Origin: UBA2160 sp964588665
GTDB lineage: Bacteria; Chloroflexota; Dehalococcoidia; Lucifugimonadales; UBA1123
Direction: 5' to 3'
Length of the DNA stretch: 40,698 nt
Assembly: GCA_964588665.1 (NCBI GenBank)
Contig: CAZPQQ010000023.1
Location: 1-40,698 of the forward strand
The notes beneath the pieces were generated by a model that ran no database searches, was not told the origin of the DNA, and was given only the letters and a program-made list of their open reading frames with translations. This document shows positions 24,314 to 34,136 of the stretch, piece by piece. A program made the position numbers and the translations under genes. The number at the start of each line of letters is the position of its first letter. The stretch's first letter is position 1.

Positions 24314-24853
24314 TCACAGGTCGAGTGTCGCTCGAACATTGTGGGCCAACGCTGAGGGTGTGAAGGGCTTTTGCATGTACTCAGCCCACTCTTTTTGGAT
24401 GACGCGATTGATCACCAAGTCATCGACGTATCCCGACACGAAGAGCACTTTCATTATCGGACGCTCCTCGTGGAGCTTCTCCGCCAACTCGGCGCCGCCC
24501 ATCACCGGCATGACCACGTCGGTTATCAGAAGTCGGATCTCGTCGGGTTCGCGGTCTTCGGCGATCTTAAGGGCTTCCAGTCCGTTCGAAGCCTCAATAA
24601 CGGTGTAGCCTTGCCCTCGTAGAGTGTGGCCGACCGCGTCTCGGACCGCGGGCTCGTCTTCTACCAGCAACACCGTCTCACCGCCCGTCGGTAGATCGCC
24701 GATTTCATCTCTCACCGTATCGGAGTCCGGATCCTGGTGGACCCTGGGCAGGAACACCTCAAAAGTGGCGCCCTCGGCCGGCGCGGAATCAACAGTCAAA
24801 GTCGTTTTGGGCGCTAATTGGGTTGCCGCCAGGTACCAATGGGACACGTTCAA
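24314..24853 (-). CDS. receiver-domain protein with eroded histidine-kinase remnant
   Basis: A 179-residue frame. Residues 18-37 (TLTVDSAPAEGATFEVFLPR) are the last strands of a histidine-kinase ATPase domain; the ATP-binding boxes are gone, and an in-frame stop lies just upstream. A linker leads to a complete receiver domain: acidic pocket E65/D66, phosphorylated D112 (LLITDVVMP), and the Lys in MQKPFTP. It therefore looks like the end of a hybrid kinase whose front was lost. The nominal start is TTG. The receiver might still act in a phosphorelay. Similar in plan to the gene at 34137-35054. Confidence 0.68.
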   Translation of the reverse strand: MNVSHWYLAATQLAPKTTLTVDSAPAEGATFEVFLPRVHQDPDSDTVRDEIGDLPTGGETVLLVEDEPAVRDAVGHTLRGQGYTVIEASNGLEALKIAEDREPDEIRLLITDVVMPVMGGAELAEKLHEERPIMKVLFVSGYVDDLVINRVIQKEWAEYMQKPFTPSALAHNVRATLDL

Positions 24854-24935
24854 CCCTTCGGACTCGGTATCGACGGGCGCAATTGCCCATTGTTATGAAA
24901 CCGGAGAACCACAGATCGCTGCAGAGACATTTCAG

Positions 24936-25178
24936 TTAGGCGAGACGCAGGCTTTCTATGTGATCGAGTGCCAAAGGATCGACGAAGGGGATGACGAAGA
25001 GGTTGTGTCGGTGATCCATATGCCCCGACAGAACAGCAACTGAGAGAGCAGCGGGCTTGGTCCCGGCGACATCTCCGTCAATTTGGCACACACGGCACTC
25101 GGTAATCGGCGGAACGCTACCATCTAACTGGCTGGACTGCGTGCCTGTGGGCGCCTTCGCCCTCTCTCGCAACGTCAT
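24936..25178 (-). CDS. small hypothetical protein
   Basis: An 80-residue frame starting ATG 11 bp after the stop of the SQR-like gene, with a strong GGGGGGG site upstream. It contains ECRVCQIDGD, a CxxC pair, and a His-rich stretch GHMDHRHN. No family recognised. Its position suggests co-transcription with the flavoprotein, and the CxxC could serve metal or redox work, but that is speculation. Confidence 0.4.
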   Translation of the reverse strand: MTLRERAKAPTGTQSSQLDGSVPPITECRVCQIDGDVAGTKPAALSVAVLSGHMDHRHNLFVIPFVDPLALDHIESLRLA

Positions 25179-25189
25179 AGTGTCCCCCC

Positions 25190-26374
25190 TCACCGCGTGA
25201 ACCACGTGTTGAGCACCTGCTCGTAGGCTTCTTTTTCGCGGCGGTATTGGGTTGTGGCGGGTTCCATGTTGATGCGAGGGGCGGGGGAGGCGAAGAAGGC
25301 GCCGCCTACCATGGATGCTACGCCGCCTCCGAGATCGACGATGCACTCGCCTCGACCGTCGTAGCGGGCCGAGGCCGGTTTGCCGGCGATGTCGGCGACG
25401 ATGTTCTCTGCGACTACCGCGGCTTCGGACTCGGCGAAGACTCCGGTCTTGGGCATGGGCATCATGTTGAGAAGGGTGATGGTCGTGACGTCCCCGATGG
25501 CGTAGACGTGCGAGTAGTCGGTCGCGAGGTTTTCGAAGTCGGTGAGGATGTCCAGCGTCTGGGGATGGACGGGAATGTAGCCGCTGGCGTCGGTTAGGCC
25601 TGAGTCGATTACTGCTTGCGGCGCCTTGTGCGGGGGTACGCCGACTAGGAGGTCGAACGGGGCTTCGTCACCGTCGAACAGGACCTTTCGGGATGCGGAG
25701 TCGATGCTCGATACGACATGGTCGCCGCCGTACGTGATGTCCTTCTCGGCGAGCAGGCCCAAAAGCGCGTCGCCGATGACCGGACCGGCGACGGCCATGG
25801 GTCGCGGTCCCGGCGTGTGAATTGACAGGTCGACTTGGTCTCGGATTCCTTTCTCGCGGAAGAGAGAGTCCATGAGGAACGTCGCCTCGAAAGGAGCAGC
25901 GGGGCAACGGTAGGGCATTCGGGAGATCAGCGTGACTATCTTGCCGCCGTCGAAATCTGCGAGGGCTTGCTGGAGTTGGTGCGCTCCTTCGGCTTCGTAC
26001 AGGTTGTAGGCGGACTCGGCGAAGCCCGGCACGCCGTCCGGATTCAGATCTGCCCCGAGGGCGAGGACGAGGTAGTCGCCTTTCAGGGTCTGGGTGTCGG
26101 TGCGGACTTCGCGGGCGACGGGGTCGATCGAGATCGCCGCTTCGTGGACCCACTCGATCCCTTCACGTGAGATGTTCGACATCTGGCGTTGAGCGTCGGC
26201 CGGGCTGTTCCACTCGCCGGTCATGATCTTGAGATTCGAGAGGCACAGCGCGAACGTGTCGTTCTTCTCGATCACGACCACGCGATGCTCGTCGGCCAGC
26301 ATGCCTCGTAGGCTGAATGCCATCGCCATGCCGCCCCAGCCGCCACCCAGTATCAGCACAGTCTTGCCTGCCAT
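25190..26374 (-). CDS. FAD/NAD-dependent oxidoreductase, sulfide:quinone-oxidoreductase-like
   Basis: A 394-residue two-dinucleotide-fold flavoprotein. The FAD site is LILGGGWGGMAMAF with VVVIEKN; LVLALGADLN and VYAIGDVTTIT are the other family motifs. C157 lies in MPYRCPAAPFE, where sulfide:quinone oxidoreductases and flavocytochrome c sulfide dehydrogenases carry a redox Cys; other cysteines occur at 44 and 344 but the full SQR set is not certain. Probably a membrane-associated quinone or sulfur redox enzyme. The ATG at 26374 follows AAGGCGG. Confidence 0.75.
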   Translation of the reverse strand: MAGKTVLILGGGWGGMAMAFSLRGMLADEHRVVVIEKNDTFALCLSNLKIMTGEWNSPADAQRQMSNISREGIEWVHEAAISIDPVAREVRTDTQTLKGDYLVLALGADLNPDGVPGFAESAYNLYEAEGAHQLQQALADFDGGKIVTLISRMPYRCPAAPFEATFLMDSLFREKGIRDQVDLSIHTPGPRPMAVAGPVIGDALLGLLAEKDITYGGDHVVSSIDSASRKVLFDGDEAPFDLLVGVPPHKAPQAVIDSGLTDASGYIPVHPQTLDILTDFENLATDYSHVYAIGDVTTITLLNMMPMPKTGVFAESEAAVVAENIVADIAGKPASARYDGRGECIVDLGGGVASMVGGAFFASPAPRINMEPATTQYRREKEAYEQVLNTWFTR

Positions 26375-26627
26375 CGTTGGACCGCCTTGTTCTTGTTCAG
26401 TGTGCGGATTTTCACATGCAAGGGATGGGCGTGTCCAGCGGAGAGAGGGCGGGAGTGATTCGGTGAGGTCCTTCGACGGGGCTCAGGACGAACGGATGGG
26501 GGCGGGAAGTCCGCAATATTGTTTTGGCAGTGCGCCTGATGTGATGTTGCGGAACGGTAGAACGGGCCATACGATGTCACAAGCGTAGTTGTTGTGCTGG
26601 GCACGTCTGACAAACTGCGGGAACAAC
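26375..26627. other. intergenic region before addB
   Basis: About 250 bp between divergent genes; includes one interspersed repeat unit. Promoters for both neighbours must lie here but no clear box is seen. Confidence 0.4.
26470..26495. repeat. TTCGACAGGCTCAG-type repeat (variant)
   Basis: ccttcgacggggctcaggac then gaacgg, a diverged unit of the family. Confidence 0.55.
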
Positions 26628-29600
26628 ATGAATCAACCCACACAGTCGAAGCTGCTTATTGGGCCGATCTCCGGGGCGGGGAACCGGTTGCGGCGCCTTG
26701 TGCGCGAGATGCAGGACGACGGGCCGCTGAATCCGGTGACGGTGATCGTGCCGACGACGTACGTCGCGCTGACGATGCGGCGGTCGATGGGGCGGGACGG
26801 GATCGCCAATGTTCGGTTTACGACAATCTCGCGCGTATCGGAGCTGTTGGGGGCTCCGGCGCTGTCGGCGAAGGAAATGTTGCCGTTGACCCCGCTGATG
26901 GAGAGCGCGGCGGTGCGGGCCGTGGCTGCGGAGGCGACCGGAGCGCTGGCGGCGTCAAAGGACCACCCTCAGACGCATCGGAGCTTGAAGGCGACGTTCC
27001 ACGAGTTGCGCTCGGCTTCGGAGGCGGCGCTGGATCGGCTGGCCGAGGGCGACGGAGTGCCCGCGGAGACGGTGAGGCTCTTCCGAAGTTTCCGCGAGAA
27101 CACCAAGGAACGATATGATCGCGAAGACCTCGTGGCGGCGGCGGAAAGTCTAGGGCGTGGCGGGATGGCATTGCTGGCTGAGATGGGTCCGGTGATCGTC
27201 TACCTGCCTCGCGAGCTTTCGCCCGGAGAGCACAAGCTCGTCGAGGCGCTGGCTCGCTTGTCGAAGTGCGTGGTCATGCTGGCGTTGACCGGCGACGACA
27301 GCGCCGACGGCAGGGTGAACGAACTCCGCGGCAGGCTGGCCCCGGTTCTCGGCGCACCCGACACGTGGCAAGCGGCGGACACGGCCGTTGAGTCGAGTCT
27401 GCTCGTCGCGCCGGACGCGCATCAAGAGGTCCGTTCGACCATCCGAAGCCTGGTCAAGGCCGCCGAGGAGGGCGTTCATTTCGGGCGCATGGCGGTGCTG
27501 TACCGCACGCTCGAGCCGTACGGATCGCTGATCGCAGAGGAACTCCGGCTGGCGGATATTCCGATCTCCGGACCTGACACCACGTCCCTCGCTCAGAGAG
27601 CGGCTGGGCGCACGCTGCTGGGTTTGCTGAAGCTGAGCGACGGCGACCTGGCCCGCGACGACGTTATGGACCTGCTGGCGAGCTGTCCGGTGAGTTCGCC
27701 TGGCGGAACGGGCGGCGGAATCCGGGCATCCAGGTGGGACGCCATTTCACGGGATGCTGGTGTCGTGAAGGGGATCGAGCAGTGGCGGGAGCGGCTGGAC
27801 CGCTACCGAGCCAGGCTGTTGGAGCTCGCTCGCAGATCAGAGGAGCAAGGCGAAACCCAAGAAGCTCAGGCCGACGCAATGAGACAGGAAGCCGGCGAGA
27901 TTGGCGCCCTCAAGGCGTTCGTCGAGAGCCTGGATGAGTGGCTCAAATCGCCGGACGACGGCAGTTCTTGGGGAGAGTTTTCGAACTGGGCTCGCGGTCT
28001 CATCGACGGCTACCTGGACCACGACGCAGTCGCCAGCGACCAGGAGAGCACGGCAGAGCAACGCGTAAACGAGATACTCGGCGAGTTGGCGGGGGCCGAC
28101 GATGTCGAGCGCGGGCCGGCTTTGTCGGTCTTCATTCAGGCGTTGGAAGAGGCGCTTCAGGAGTCGTTGGGCCAGCTTGGGCCGACCGGTCAGGGCGTGT
28201 TCGTCGCTCAGTTGGGCTCCGCCATCGGCCTCGAATTCGACCGCGTGCACGTCGTTGGGATGGTCGAAGGCGCGATGCCGCCGAAGACCCGCGACGACCC
28301 GTTGGTCCCGGATCGTGAGCGCCGCAACGCCGGAGGTGAGGCAGCGGGCGTGCCTCTGCAGAGCGCTCGGCGCGCCAGAGAGCGGTACGACTATCTGGCT
28401 GCGTTGGCGACGGCGAAGCACCAGGTGCTGTCCTTCCCGAGGGCCGATCTGGTCGGAGGTCGGGCGCAGTCTCCGTCACGCTGGCTGCTGGAGGAGGCGT
28501 CGCTACTCAACGGCTCGTCGGTGTTCACATCCACGTTGTTCGATCTGCCCGAGAAGCCGTGGCTCGTCCGAATCGCGTCCGTGCAGGCGTCGTTCGAAGC
28601 CGCGAGTCAGGCAACACCGGCAGACGTGCACGACTACGATGTCGCGAGCGTCTCGCGATGGACGGCGGCGGGTCGCAGCATGAGGCGGCATCCGCTGGCG
28701 CAGTCGACGGTGCTGGCGCGGGCGCTGGACCTCGAACGAGGACGGAGATCAAGGACGCTGACGCCGTGGGACGGAGACGTTTCCGCGGCCTTTGCGGCTG
28801 GGAGCGGAGTCGATCTGACGCGGCGTGAGTCGCACTCTGCGACGAGCCTGGAGCGTTGGGCCAGGTGTCCGTTCAGCTACTTCCTGGGCAACGTCCTTCG
28901 CATCGGCAAATTGGATCGGCCCGATGAAGTCGCGTCCATCACGGCGCTGGATAGAGGATCGTTGGTTCACGACATCCTCGAGCAGTTTATCCGCGCCATG
29001 ATTTCGGAGGGCGAGGCGCCTCGACCGGGCCAGCCCTGGGGCGACGAGCAGCGTGCCGTTCTCTTCGATATAGCGGGCCGAGCATTCCAGGACGCTGAGT
29101 CGAAGGGCGTGACCGGCAGGGCGTTGCTGTGGCAGCTCGACCGCGCGGACATCGAAGCCGATCTCGAGACGTTCTTGGAGGAAGACAACAGCATCCGTGC
29201 GCGTTTTCGGACGAGTCCGATGGCCGTGGAGGCGAGATTCGGCATGGGAGACGCCGGAGAACGCGGTGGTTGGAAACCGGCGAGCATCGAAATCGAAGGC
29301 GTCGGCATCATCCATTTCAGGGGGATGATCGATCGGGTCGATACTGCGCCCGCCGGTGACGAACTACTGGTGCTAGACTACAAGACAGGGTCGTCCGGTC
29401 AGTACAGCGCTCTGAAGAACGACCCAGTGGACCGAGGCCGAAGACTCCAGCTTCCCGTCTACGCGCTCGCGGCCGGAGGCGCGATGGACGGCGCTACCAC
29501 GGTGCGGGCCGCCTATTGGTTCGTGTCGACTCGCGGCGGGTTCAAGCTGGCGCCGGAAAGTCCGGTGAGCCTGGACGACCTCCTGGGTGAATTTTGCTCG

Positions 29601-29810
29601 GCAGTCGGGACTATCGCCTCGGGTGTGCATCGAGGGCTCTTCCCCGCCAATCCGGGAAGAGACTCGCAAAGAGGGTTCGAGAACTGCGACTACTGCGATT
29701 TCCAAACTCTTTGCCCTTCGTACCGTGACGTGGCCTGGAGCCGGAAAAAGGGCGACGAGCGCCTTGCCGCGTATGTAGATCTGCTCAAAGAGGAAGGCGC
29801 GAGATTGTGA
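26628..29810 (+). CDS. addB: AddB-like subunit of helicase-nuclease, with Fe-S nuclease domain
   Basis: A 1060-residue protein. The N-terminal helicase-like part opens with LLIGPISGAGNRLRRLV, where a Walker A would be but without GK(T/S), so ATP hydrolysis here is doubtful. VDRVHVVGMVEGAMPPK is a UvrD-type remnant. The C-terminal PD-(D/E)XK nuclease has LLVLDYKTGSS (D917, K919) framed by four cysteines, C747 and CDYCDFQTLC (C1020, C1023, C1029), the AddB-type 4Fe-4S staple. ATG 26628 is preferred. It overlaps addA by 4 bp. Together they resect DNA ends for RecA. Confidence 0.88.
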   Translation: MNQPTQSKLLIGPISGAGNRLRRLVREMQDDGPLNPVTVIVPTTYVALTMRRSMGRDGIANVRFTTISRVSELLGAPALSAKEMLPLTPLMESAAVRAVAAEATGALAASKDHPQTHRSLKATFHELRSASEAALDRLAEGDGVPAETVRLFRSFRENTKERYDREDLVAAAESLGRGGMALLAEMGPVIVYLPRELSPGEHKLVEALARLSKCVVMLALTGDDSADGRVNELRGRLAPVLGAPDTWQAADTAVESSLLVAPDAHQEVRSTIRSLVKAAEEGVHFGRMAVLYRTLEPYGSLIAEELRLADIPISGPDTTSLAQRAAGRTLLGLLKLSDGDLARDDVMDLLASCPVSSPGGTGGGIRASRWDAISRDAGVVKGIEQWRERLDRYRARLLELARRSEEQGETQEAQADAMRQEAGEIGALKAFVESLDEWLKSPDDGSSWGEFSNWARGLIDGYLDHDAVASDQESTAEQRVNEILGELAGADDVERGPALSVFIQALEEALQESLGQLGPTGQGVFVAQLGSAIGLEFDRVHVVGMVEGAMPPKTRDDPLVPDRERRNAGGEAAGVPLQSARRARERYDYLAALATAKHQVLSFPRADLVGGRAQSPSRWLLEEASLLNGSSVFTSTLFDLPEKPWLVRIASVQASFEAASQATPADVHDYDVASVSRWTAAGRSMRRHPLAQSTVLARALDLERGRRSRTLTPWDGDVSAAFAAGSGVDLTRRESHSATSLERWARCPFSYFLGNVLRIGKLDRPDEVASITALDRGSLVHDILEQFIRAMISEGEAPRPGQPWGDEQRAVLFDIAGRAFQDAESKGVTGRALLWQLDRADIEADLETFLEEDNSIRARFRTSPMAVEARFGMGDAGERGGWKPASIEIEGVGIIHFRGMIDRVDTAPAGDELLVLDYKTGSSGQYSALKNDPVDRGRRLQLPVYALAAGGAMDGATTVRAAYWFVSTRGGFKLAPESPVSLDDLLGEFCSAVGTIASGVHRGLFPANPGRDSQRGFENCDYCDFQTLCPSYRDVAWSRKKGDERLAAYVDLLKEEGARL

Positions 29811-32800
29811 CGAGCCCCCGATTTGTTCCCGCCGACCAAGCCCAACGCGACCGGATTCGCGATGCTCTCGACGAGACGCTGTTCGTCGAGGCGGGCGCGG
29901 GCACGGGCAAGACTACCAGCCTCGTTGAGCGAGTCGTCGGTTTGGTGTCGAAGGGCGTCACGACTCTCGATCGGATCGCGGCGATCACCTTTACGGAGGC
30001 GGCGGCGTCAGAGCTGAGCGACCGGGTTCGCGAGGTTTTGGAGAAAGCCGCGAATGACTCCGCCTTGAGTCCGAGTGAACGGCAGCGCTGCCGGCAGGGC
30101 ATCGACGATCTGGACCAGGCGTCGATTCAGACGCTCCACAGCTTTGCGGCGGACCTGTTGCATGCGCGCCCGTTCGAGGCCGGTCTCCCACCGGGATTCC
30201 AGGTCATGGACTCGGTTGAGACGGAGATAGCTTTCGAAGAGGAGTGGGGTCGATGGCTGGACTCGGCCCTCGACGATCCCGATCTCCACGGGCCGCTCAG
30301 CCTGGCGCTGTCGCTGGGCATGTCCCTGGGCCACCTGCGCGGCGTGGCCGAGGCGTTTCATAAGGAGTACGACCGGCTGGAGGGAGTCGCGTTCGACGAA
30401 CCGGAGTCGCTCACCGGCGGCGCGGCAGCCTCCCTGGTTCGTGCGGCCTCAGATTTGGAGCGGCTTTGCGACTTCGCGAACAACGGCGAAGAGGACAAGC
30501 TGGCGGTCCACGTGCGTGCGGTTTTGGGCACGGCTAGGCGGCTTGGCGAGATGGACTTCGCGTCGCCCCAAGCGTATCGGTTGCTTCATCGAAGCGGACC
30601 GATACGTACGAGCAGCGGTGCCCAACGGGATTGGTCGGTCGACCCGGCATCGGGCGAAAACGCCTGCAAGACGCTGAAAGGAATGCTGAAAGATCTGGAT
30701 GAAGAGGTTCAGGCGGAGCTTGGCCTCGCCCGCCAAGCTCCGCTCTCGCCCTTGTTGACAGCGCTGTGCGCGTTCGCTTCCGGCTACGCTGAAAGGCGCA
30801 AGACGGACGGTGTCGCTGAGTTTCACGACCTTCTGGTTTGGGCGCGCGACCTGCTTCGGGGCAACATCGAGGTGCGAGACCACTTTCGCGACAGGTTCAC
30901 CCATCTGTTGGTGGACGAGGCCCAGGACACCGACTTGCTCCAGGCGGAGATCGCTGTGTTCCTCGCCGAGGATCCCAGCGCCAGCGGCGACGTTGGATCG
31001 CGTCCGATGGTCTGGACCGACGCGACCCTCACGCCCGGTAAGCTGTTTGTGGTCGGCGACCCAAAGCAGTCGATCTACCGCTTTCGACGCGCGGATATCG
31101 GTCAGATGAATGACCTGCAAGGGCTGATGGGCGTCAACCCCGCGCGGCTCGTCCAGAACTTCAGGTCGCAGCGACCCGTGATGGATTGGGTGAACGAGCT
31201 GTTCGCCGGATGGATGTCGCCGCAGGATGGGCAGGTGGAGTACGTGCCTGTCGTCCACAGATGGCGGGCCGATGTCGCTCACGCCTATGCGCCTCGAGTC
31301 TGGCGCCTCGGAGACGTCACCGACGATCGTACGGTCGGCCCGTTGCGGCGTCGAGAAGCAGGCGAAATGTCCGAACTGTTGCGGGGCATCGTCTCCGAGA
31401 GCTGGCAGGTGCTGGATCGTGAGGCCACCGACCGAGACGGAGTCGAGCGGTACCGACCGGCGCGTTTCTCCGACATCTGCATATTGATGCCTCGCCGGAC
31501 CGCGCTGCGAGCCCTTGAACTGGCGCTCGACCGGGCCGACGTGCCGTACCGCCTGGAAGGAGTGTCGCTGGTCTTCGACACGCAAGAGGTTCGCGACCTG
31601 TTGAACTGTCTGCGCGCGATCGACGACCCCGCGGACAAGATTGCGTTGGTTGCAGCCCTCCGGTCACCGGCGTTCGCGTGCTCGGACGAGGACCTCATTC
31701 GCTTCCATCGGCAACAAGGCGCCTTCAACTATCTTGATCCAGGCAATCCTTCAGACGGGCCTGTCGTCGAAGCCTTGCGAATCTTGAAGGATTACAACAG
31801 CGAATGGCGCTGGGGATCCATCGCATCGTTGATCGACCGCTTTGTACGGGACCGGCGGCTTGTCGAACTGGCATTGGGCGACCGCCGTCCCCGGGAGCGG
31901 TTGCGCAGGTATCGGTTCTTGGTCGATCGGGCGAGGGCCTACGCTCAAGCCGGCGGCGCCTCGCTTCGCGGCTTCCTGAAGTGGGCGGACAGGCAACTGG
32001 ACGAAGGCACGCGTGTAACGGAGTCTCCTGTGCCCGAGGCCGACGAGGACGCGGTCCGTGTCATGACGGTCCATGGCGCGAAAGGGCTGGAGTTTCCGAT
32101 AGTCGTCTTGACTGGCCTGAACTCCAGCCGCAGGCATCAATCTCAAACCGTGCTCATTGATCGGGAGACGGGCGCTGTTGAGGTCGGGGTCGGGACCAAG
32201 CGCGATCGATTCGCGACAGTTGGCTATGAATCGTTAGCCGAACGCGAGAACCAGATGCAGACGCACGAGGATGTGAGGTTGCTTTACGTAGCCGCCACCA
32301 GGGCGCGTGACCACCTTGTGCTCAGCATGTTCCGCACGGCGAGGGACAAAGACTCGCCTGCCACGCAGATCGATGAACTGCTGGACGGCCAAGACGGCCT
32401 CTGGATGCCCGCGCCGCTCTTTGCCGGAGCGGGCGCGACCTCGAGCGGCGATGCTTTGCGCTCGGAACAGGCGGGCGTGCCGATAACGCCAGAGGCGCGT
32501 GATCAATGGAAGGCTGAGCGTCAGAAGCTGCTGCACGAACGTTCTCGACCTCGGTCGGTTGCGGGTACGGCGCTTGGTCGCGTAGAGAAGGAGGACGCCG
32601 GTGTCGAGGAGCCGTGGCGTCGCGGACGGGGCGGCACGTCGCTAGGCCGCGCGGTCCACGCCGTGCTCCAGACCATCGACCTGGCCACCGGCGTCGGGCT
32701 GGACGAGACTGCCAAGGCACAGGCCACCGCTGAAGGCATCCCGCATCAGCTCACCGATGTCGTGCGGTTGTCCAGGTACGCGTTGGAAAGCGACATCGTT

Positions 32801-33148
32801 CGTCGGGCGGTCGCGTCCGGTCGGTATTGGCGCGAGGCGCCCGTGGCCGCCCCAATGGGCGACGGCGTCGTCGAAGGGTTCATCGATCTTCTGTTTGAAG
32901 AGGACGGAGAGCTGGTGGTTGTCGACTACAAAACCGACTCGCTGGATCGGGATCAAACCGAAGGGGCAGCGGAACGATACAGATTGCAGGGCGGAAGCTA
33001 TGCCCTGGCACTGCAGCGCGCGACCGGCATGAAGGTGCGGGAGATCGTGTTCTTGTTCCTGCGCCCCAGGCGTGAAGAGCCTTTGTCTGAGATTGAGGCG
33101 CTGCTCCGCGAAACCGAGGAAGCGGCGCTGGAATACATGCGTCGGTAA
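29807..33148 (+). CDS. addA: AddA-like UvrD-family helicase-nuclease
   Basis: An 1113-residue SF1A helicase. Walker A is VEAGAGTGKTTS (K35), Walker B LLVDEAQDTD (D370/E371), then GDPKQSIYRFRRAD, VMTVHGAKGLEFPIVVL and LLYVAATRARDHL. The C-terminal nuclease domain carries the PD-(D/E)XK core ELVVVDYKTDS (D1040, K1042). GTG start shares GTGA with the addB stop, giving coupled translation. The partner of AddB in double-strand-break processing. Length and motif order match AddA. Confidence 0.92.
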   Translation: MTSPRFVPADQAQRDRIRDALDETLFVEAGAGTGKTTSLVERVVGLVSKGVTTLDRIAAITFTEAAASELSDRVREVLEKAANDSALSPSERQRCRQGIDDLDQASIQTLHSFAADLLHARPFEAGLPPGFQVMDSVETEIAFEEEWGRWLDSALDDPDLHGPLSLALSLGMSLGHLRGVAEAFHKEYDRLEGVAFDEPESLTGGAAASLVRAASDLERLCDFANNGEEDKLAVHVRAVLGTARRLGEMDFASPQAYRLLHRSGPIRTSSGAQRDWSVDPASGENACKTLKGMLKDLDEEVQAELGLARQAPLSPLLTALCAFASGYAERRKTDGVAEFHDLLVWARDLLRGNIEVRDHFRDRFTHLLVDEAQDTDLLQAEIAVFLAEDPSASGDVGSRPMVWTDATLTPGKLFVVGDPKQSIYRFRRADIGQMNDLQGLMGVNPARLVQNFRSQRPVMDWVNELFAGWMSPQDGQVEYVPVVHRWRADVAHAYAPRVWRLGDVTDDRTVGPLRRREAGEMSELLRGIVSESWQVLDREATDRDGVERYRPARFSDICILMPRRTALRALELALDRADVPYRLEGVSLVFDTQEVRDLLNCLRAIDDPADKIALVAALRSPAFACSDEDLIRFHRQQGAFNYLDPGNPSDGPVVEALRILKDYNSEWRWGSIASLIDRFVRDRRLVELALGDRRPRERLRRYRFLVDRARAYAQAGGASLRGFLKWADRQLDEGTRVTESPVPEADEDAVRVMTVHGAKGLEFPIVVLTGLNSSRRHQSQTVLIDRETGAVEVGVGTKRDRFATVGYESLAERENQMQTHEDVRLLYVAATRARDHLVLSMFRTARDKDSPATQIDELLDGQDGLWMPAPLFAGAGATSSGDALRSEQAGVPITPEARDQWKAERQKLLHERSRPRSVAGTALGRVEKEDAGVEEPWRRGRGGTSLGRAVHAVLQTIDLATGVGLDETAKAQATAEGIPHQLTDVVRLSRYALESDIVRRAVASGRYWREAPVAAPMGDGVVEGFIDLLFEEDGELVVVDYKTDSLDRDQTEGAAERYRLQGGSYALALQRATGMKVREIVFLFLRPRREEPLSEIEALLRETEEAALEYMRR

Positions 33149-33169
33149 AGCGACGGGCGTGGCGTCGCT
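33149..33169 (+). terminator. hairpin directly after addA
   Basis: AGCGACG and CGTCGCT form a 7-bp perfect stem around GGCGTGG, beginning at the base after the TAA stop. No U-tract, so termination may need Rho. Confidence 0.4.
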
Positions 33170-33698
33170 CGGGACCTACAGTCGATGCGTCGGGCATGCC
33201 AGAATTTCGACAGAAACGTTTGTTGAATCGCTAAACGCGTTTATGTGCTCATCTGTGGCGATCATTGCATCAACCTTCGCCATGTTTCATGAATTCGTAG
33301 CAATGCCAACCGACTCCCCGTCGTATCGAGAGAATCAATGGAAGAATGCCAACCCACCGAGTGACTCGCGCCGCGAGTTGGATGAGGCAGTTCTGAATTC
33401 GCGGTTTCAGACCAGGTCAGAACGGTCATATATATACCGTGGTCCTTGGGCCAATCCGATTCGGCGTTCGGGGGAATAATCCTCCACGGTCGGACCCACA
33501 GGGCCAAGACGAAGAACGAATCGAGGCACTCCGTCTCCGCGCCGATGGCGGCGCAAGCTGTCACTACTGGGTCGCCACAATACCAAAAAAAGCCCGAACT
33601 CGCTGACTCTCGGTGTGATGCGAAGGTGAGTTGGCGGCGATGAAGCGATCAGGCGCGATCAGGCAACGGAGAGGGGACGTGCGGAGGAATCTGACGTA
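33170..33698. other. non-coding stretch, lower GC
   Basis: About 530 bp of visibly more AT-rich sequence (for example atatatatacc near 33430) between addA and the subtilase remnant. No frame resembles a protein. It probably contains decayed sequence of the lost front of the subtilase gene, though I cannot recognise it. Confidence 0.4.
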
Positions 33699-34025
33699 GT
33701 GGACGAAAACGACATCAAGGCATCGTTCTCCAACTACCACCCTGATGTGGTGGCAAGCGCCCCAGGCGTAGAGATCTACAGCACTTACGGCGAAGGTCAG
33801 TTCGCATGGTGGAGCGGAACATCGCAGGCGACGCCGATGGTCACGGGCGAGGCGGCGCTCCTCCTCAGCGTCAAGCACTCGTTGTCGCCGCAGAAACTGT
33901 CCCGCCTGATCGATCGCAGCGCTGATGACATAGACGGCCTAAATCCCGTGTACAAGAAGAAGTTGGGTGGCGGGCGTGTTGACCTGTTGGCCGCTGTCAA
34001 ATCTGTAAACAAGAGGCGCCGATAG
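33699..34025 (+). pseudogene. C-terminal fragment of a subtilisin-like (S8) protease
   Basis: A 108-residue fragment. ASFSNYHPDVVASAPGVEIYS and WWSGTSQATPMVTGEAALLL are the end of an S8 catalytic domain with the catalytic Ser (S42, GTSQATP); the Asp and His motifs and any signal peptide are missing. The GTG start is nominal. It cannot be an active protease alone. Closely followed by another remnant-type gene. Confidence 0.75.
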
Positions 34026-34136
34026 ACGGTGCAAAGGGCAGATCTGGAGCAAGCATCATTCGACTCAAGATCACAAAACGAGGATCCACCCGACCGAATA
34101 GACGGGTCCGGGTCCCAGGGAAAGGGGCAAACAGGA

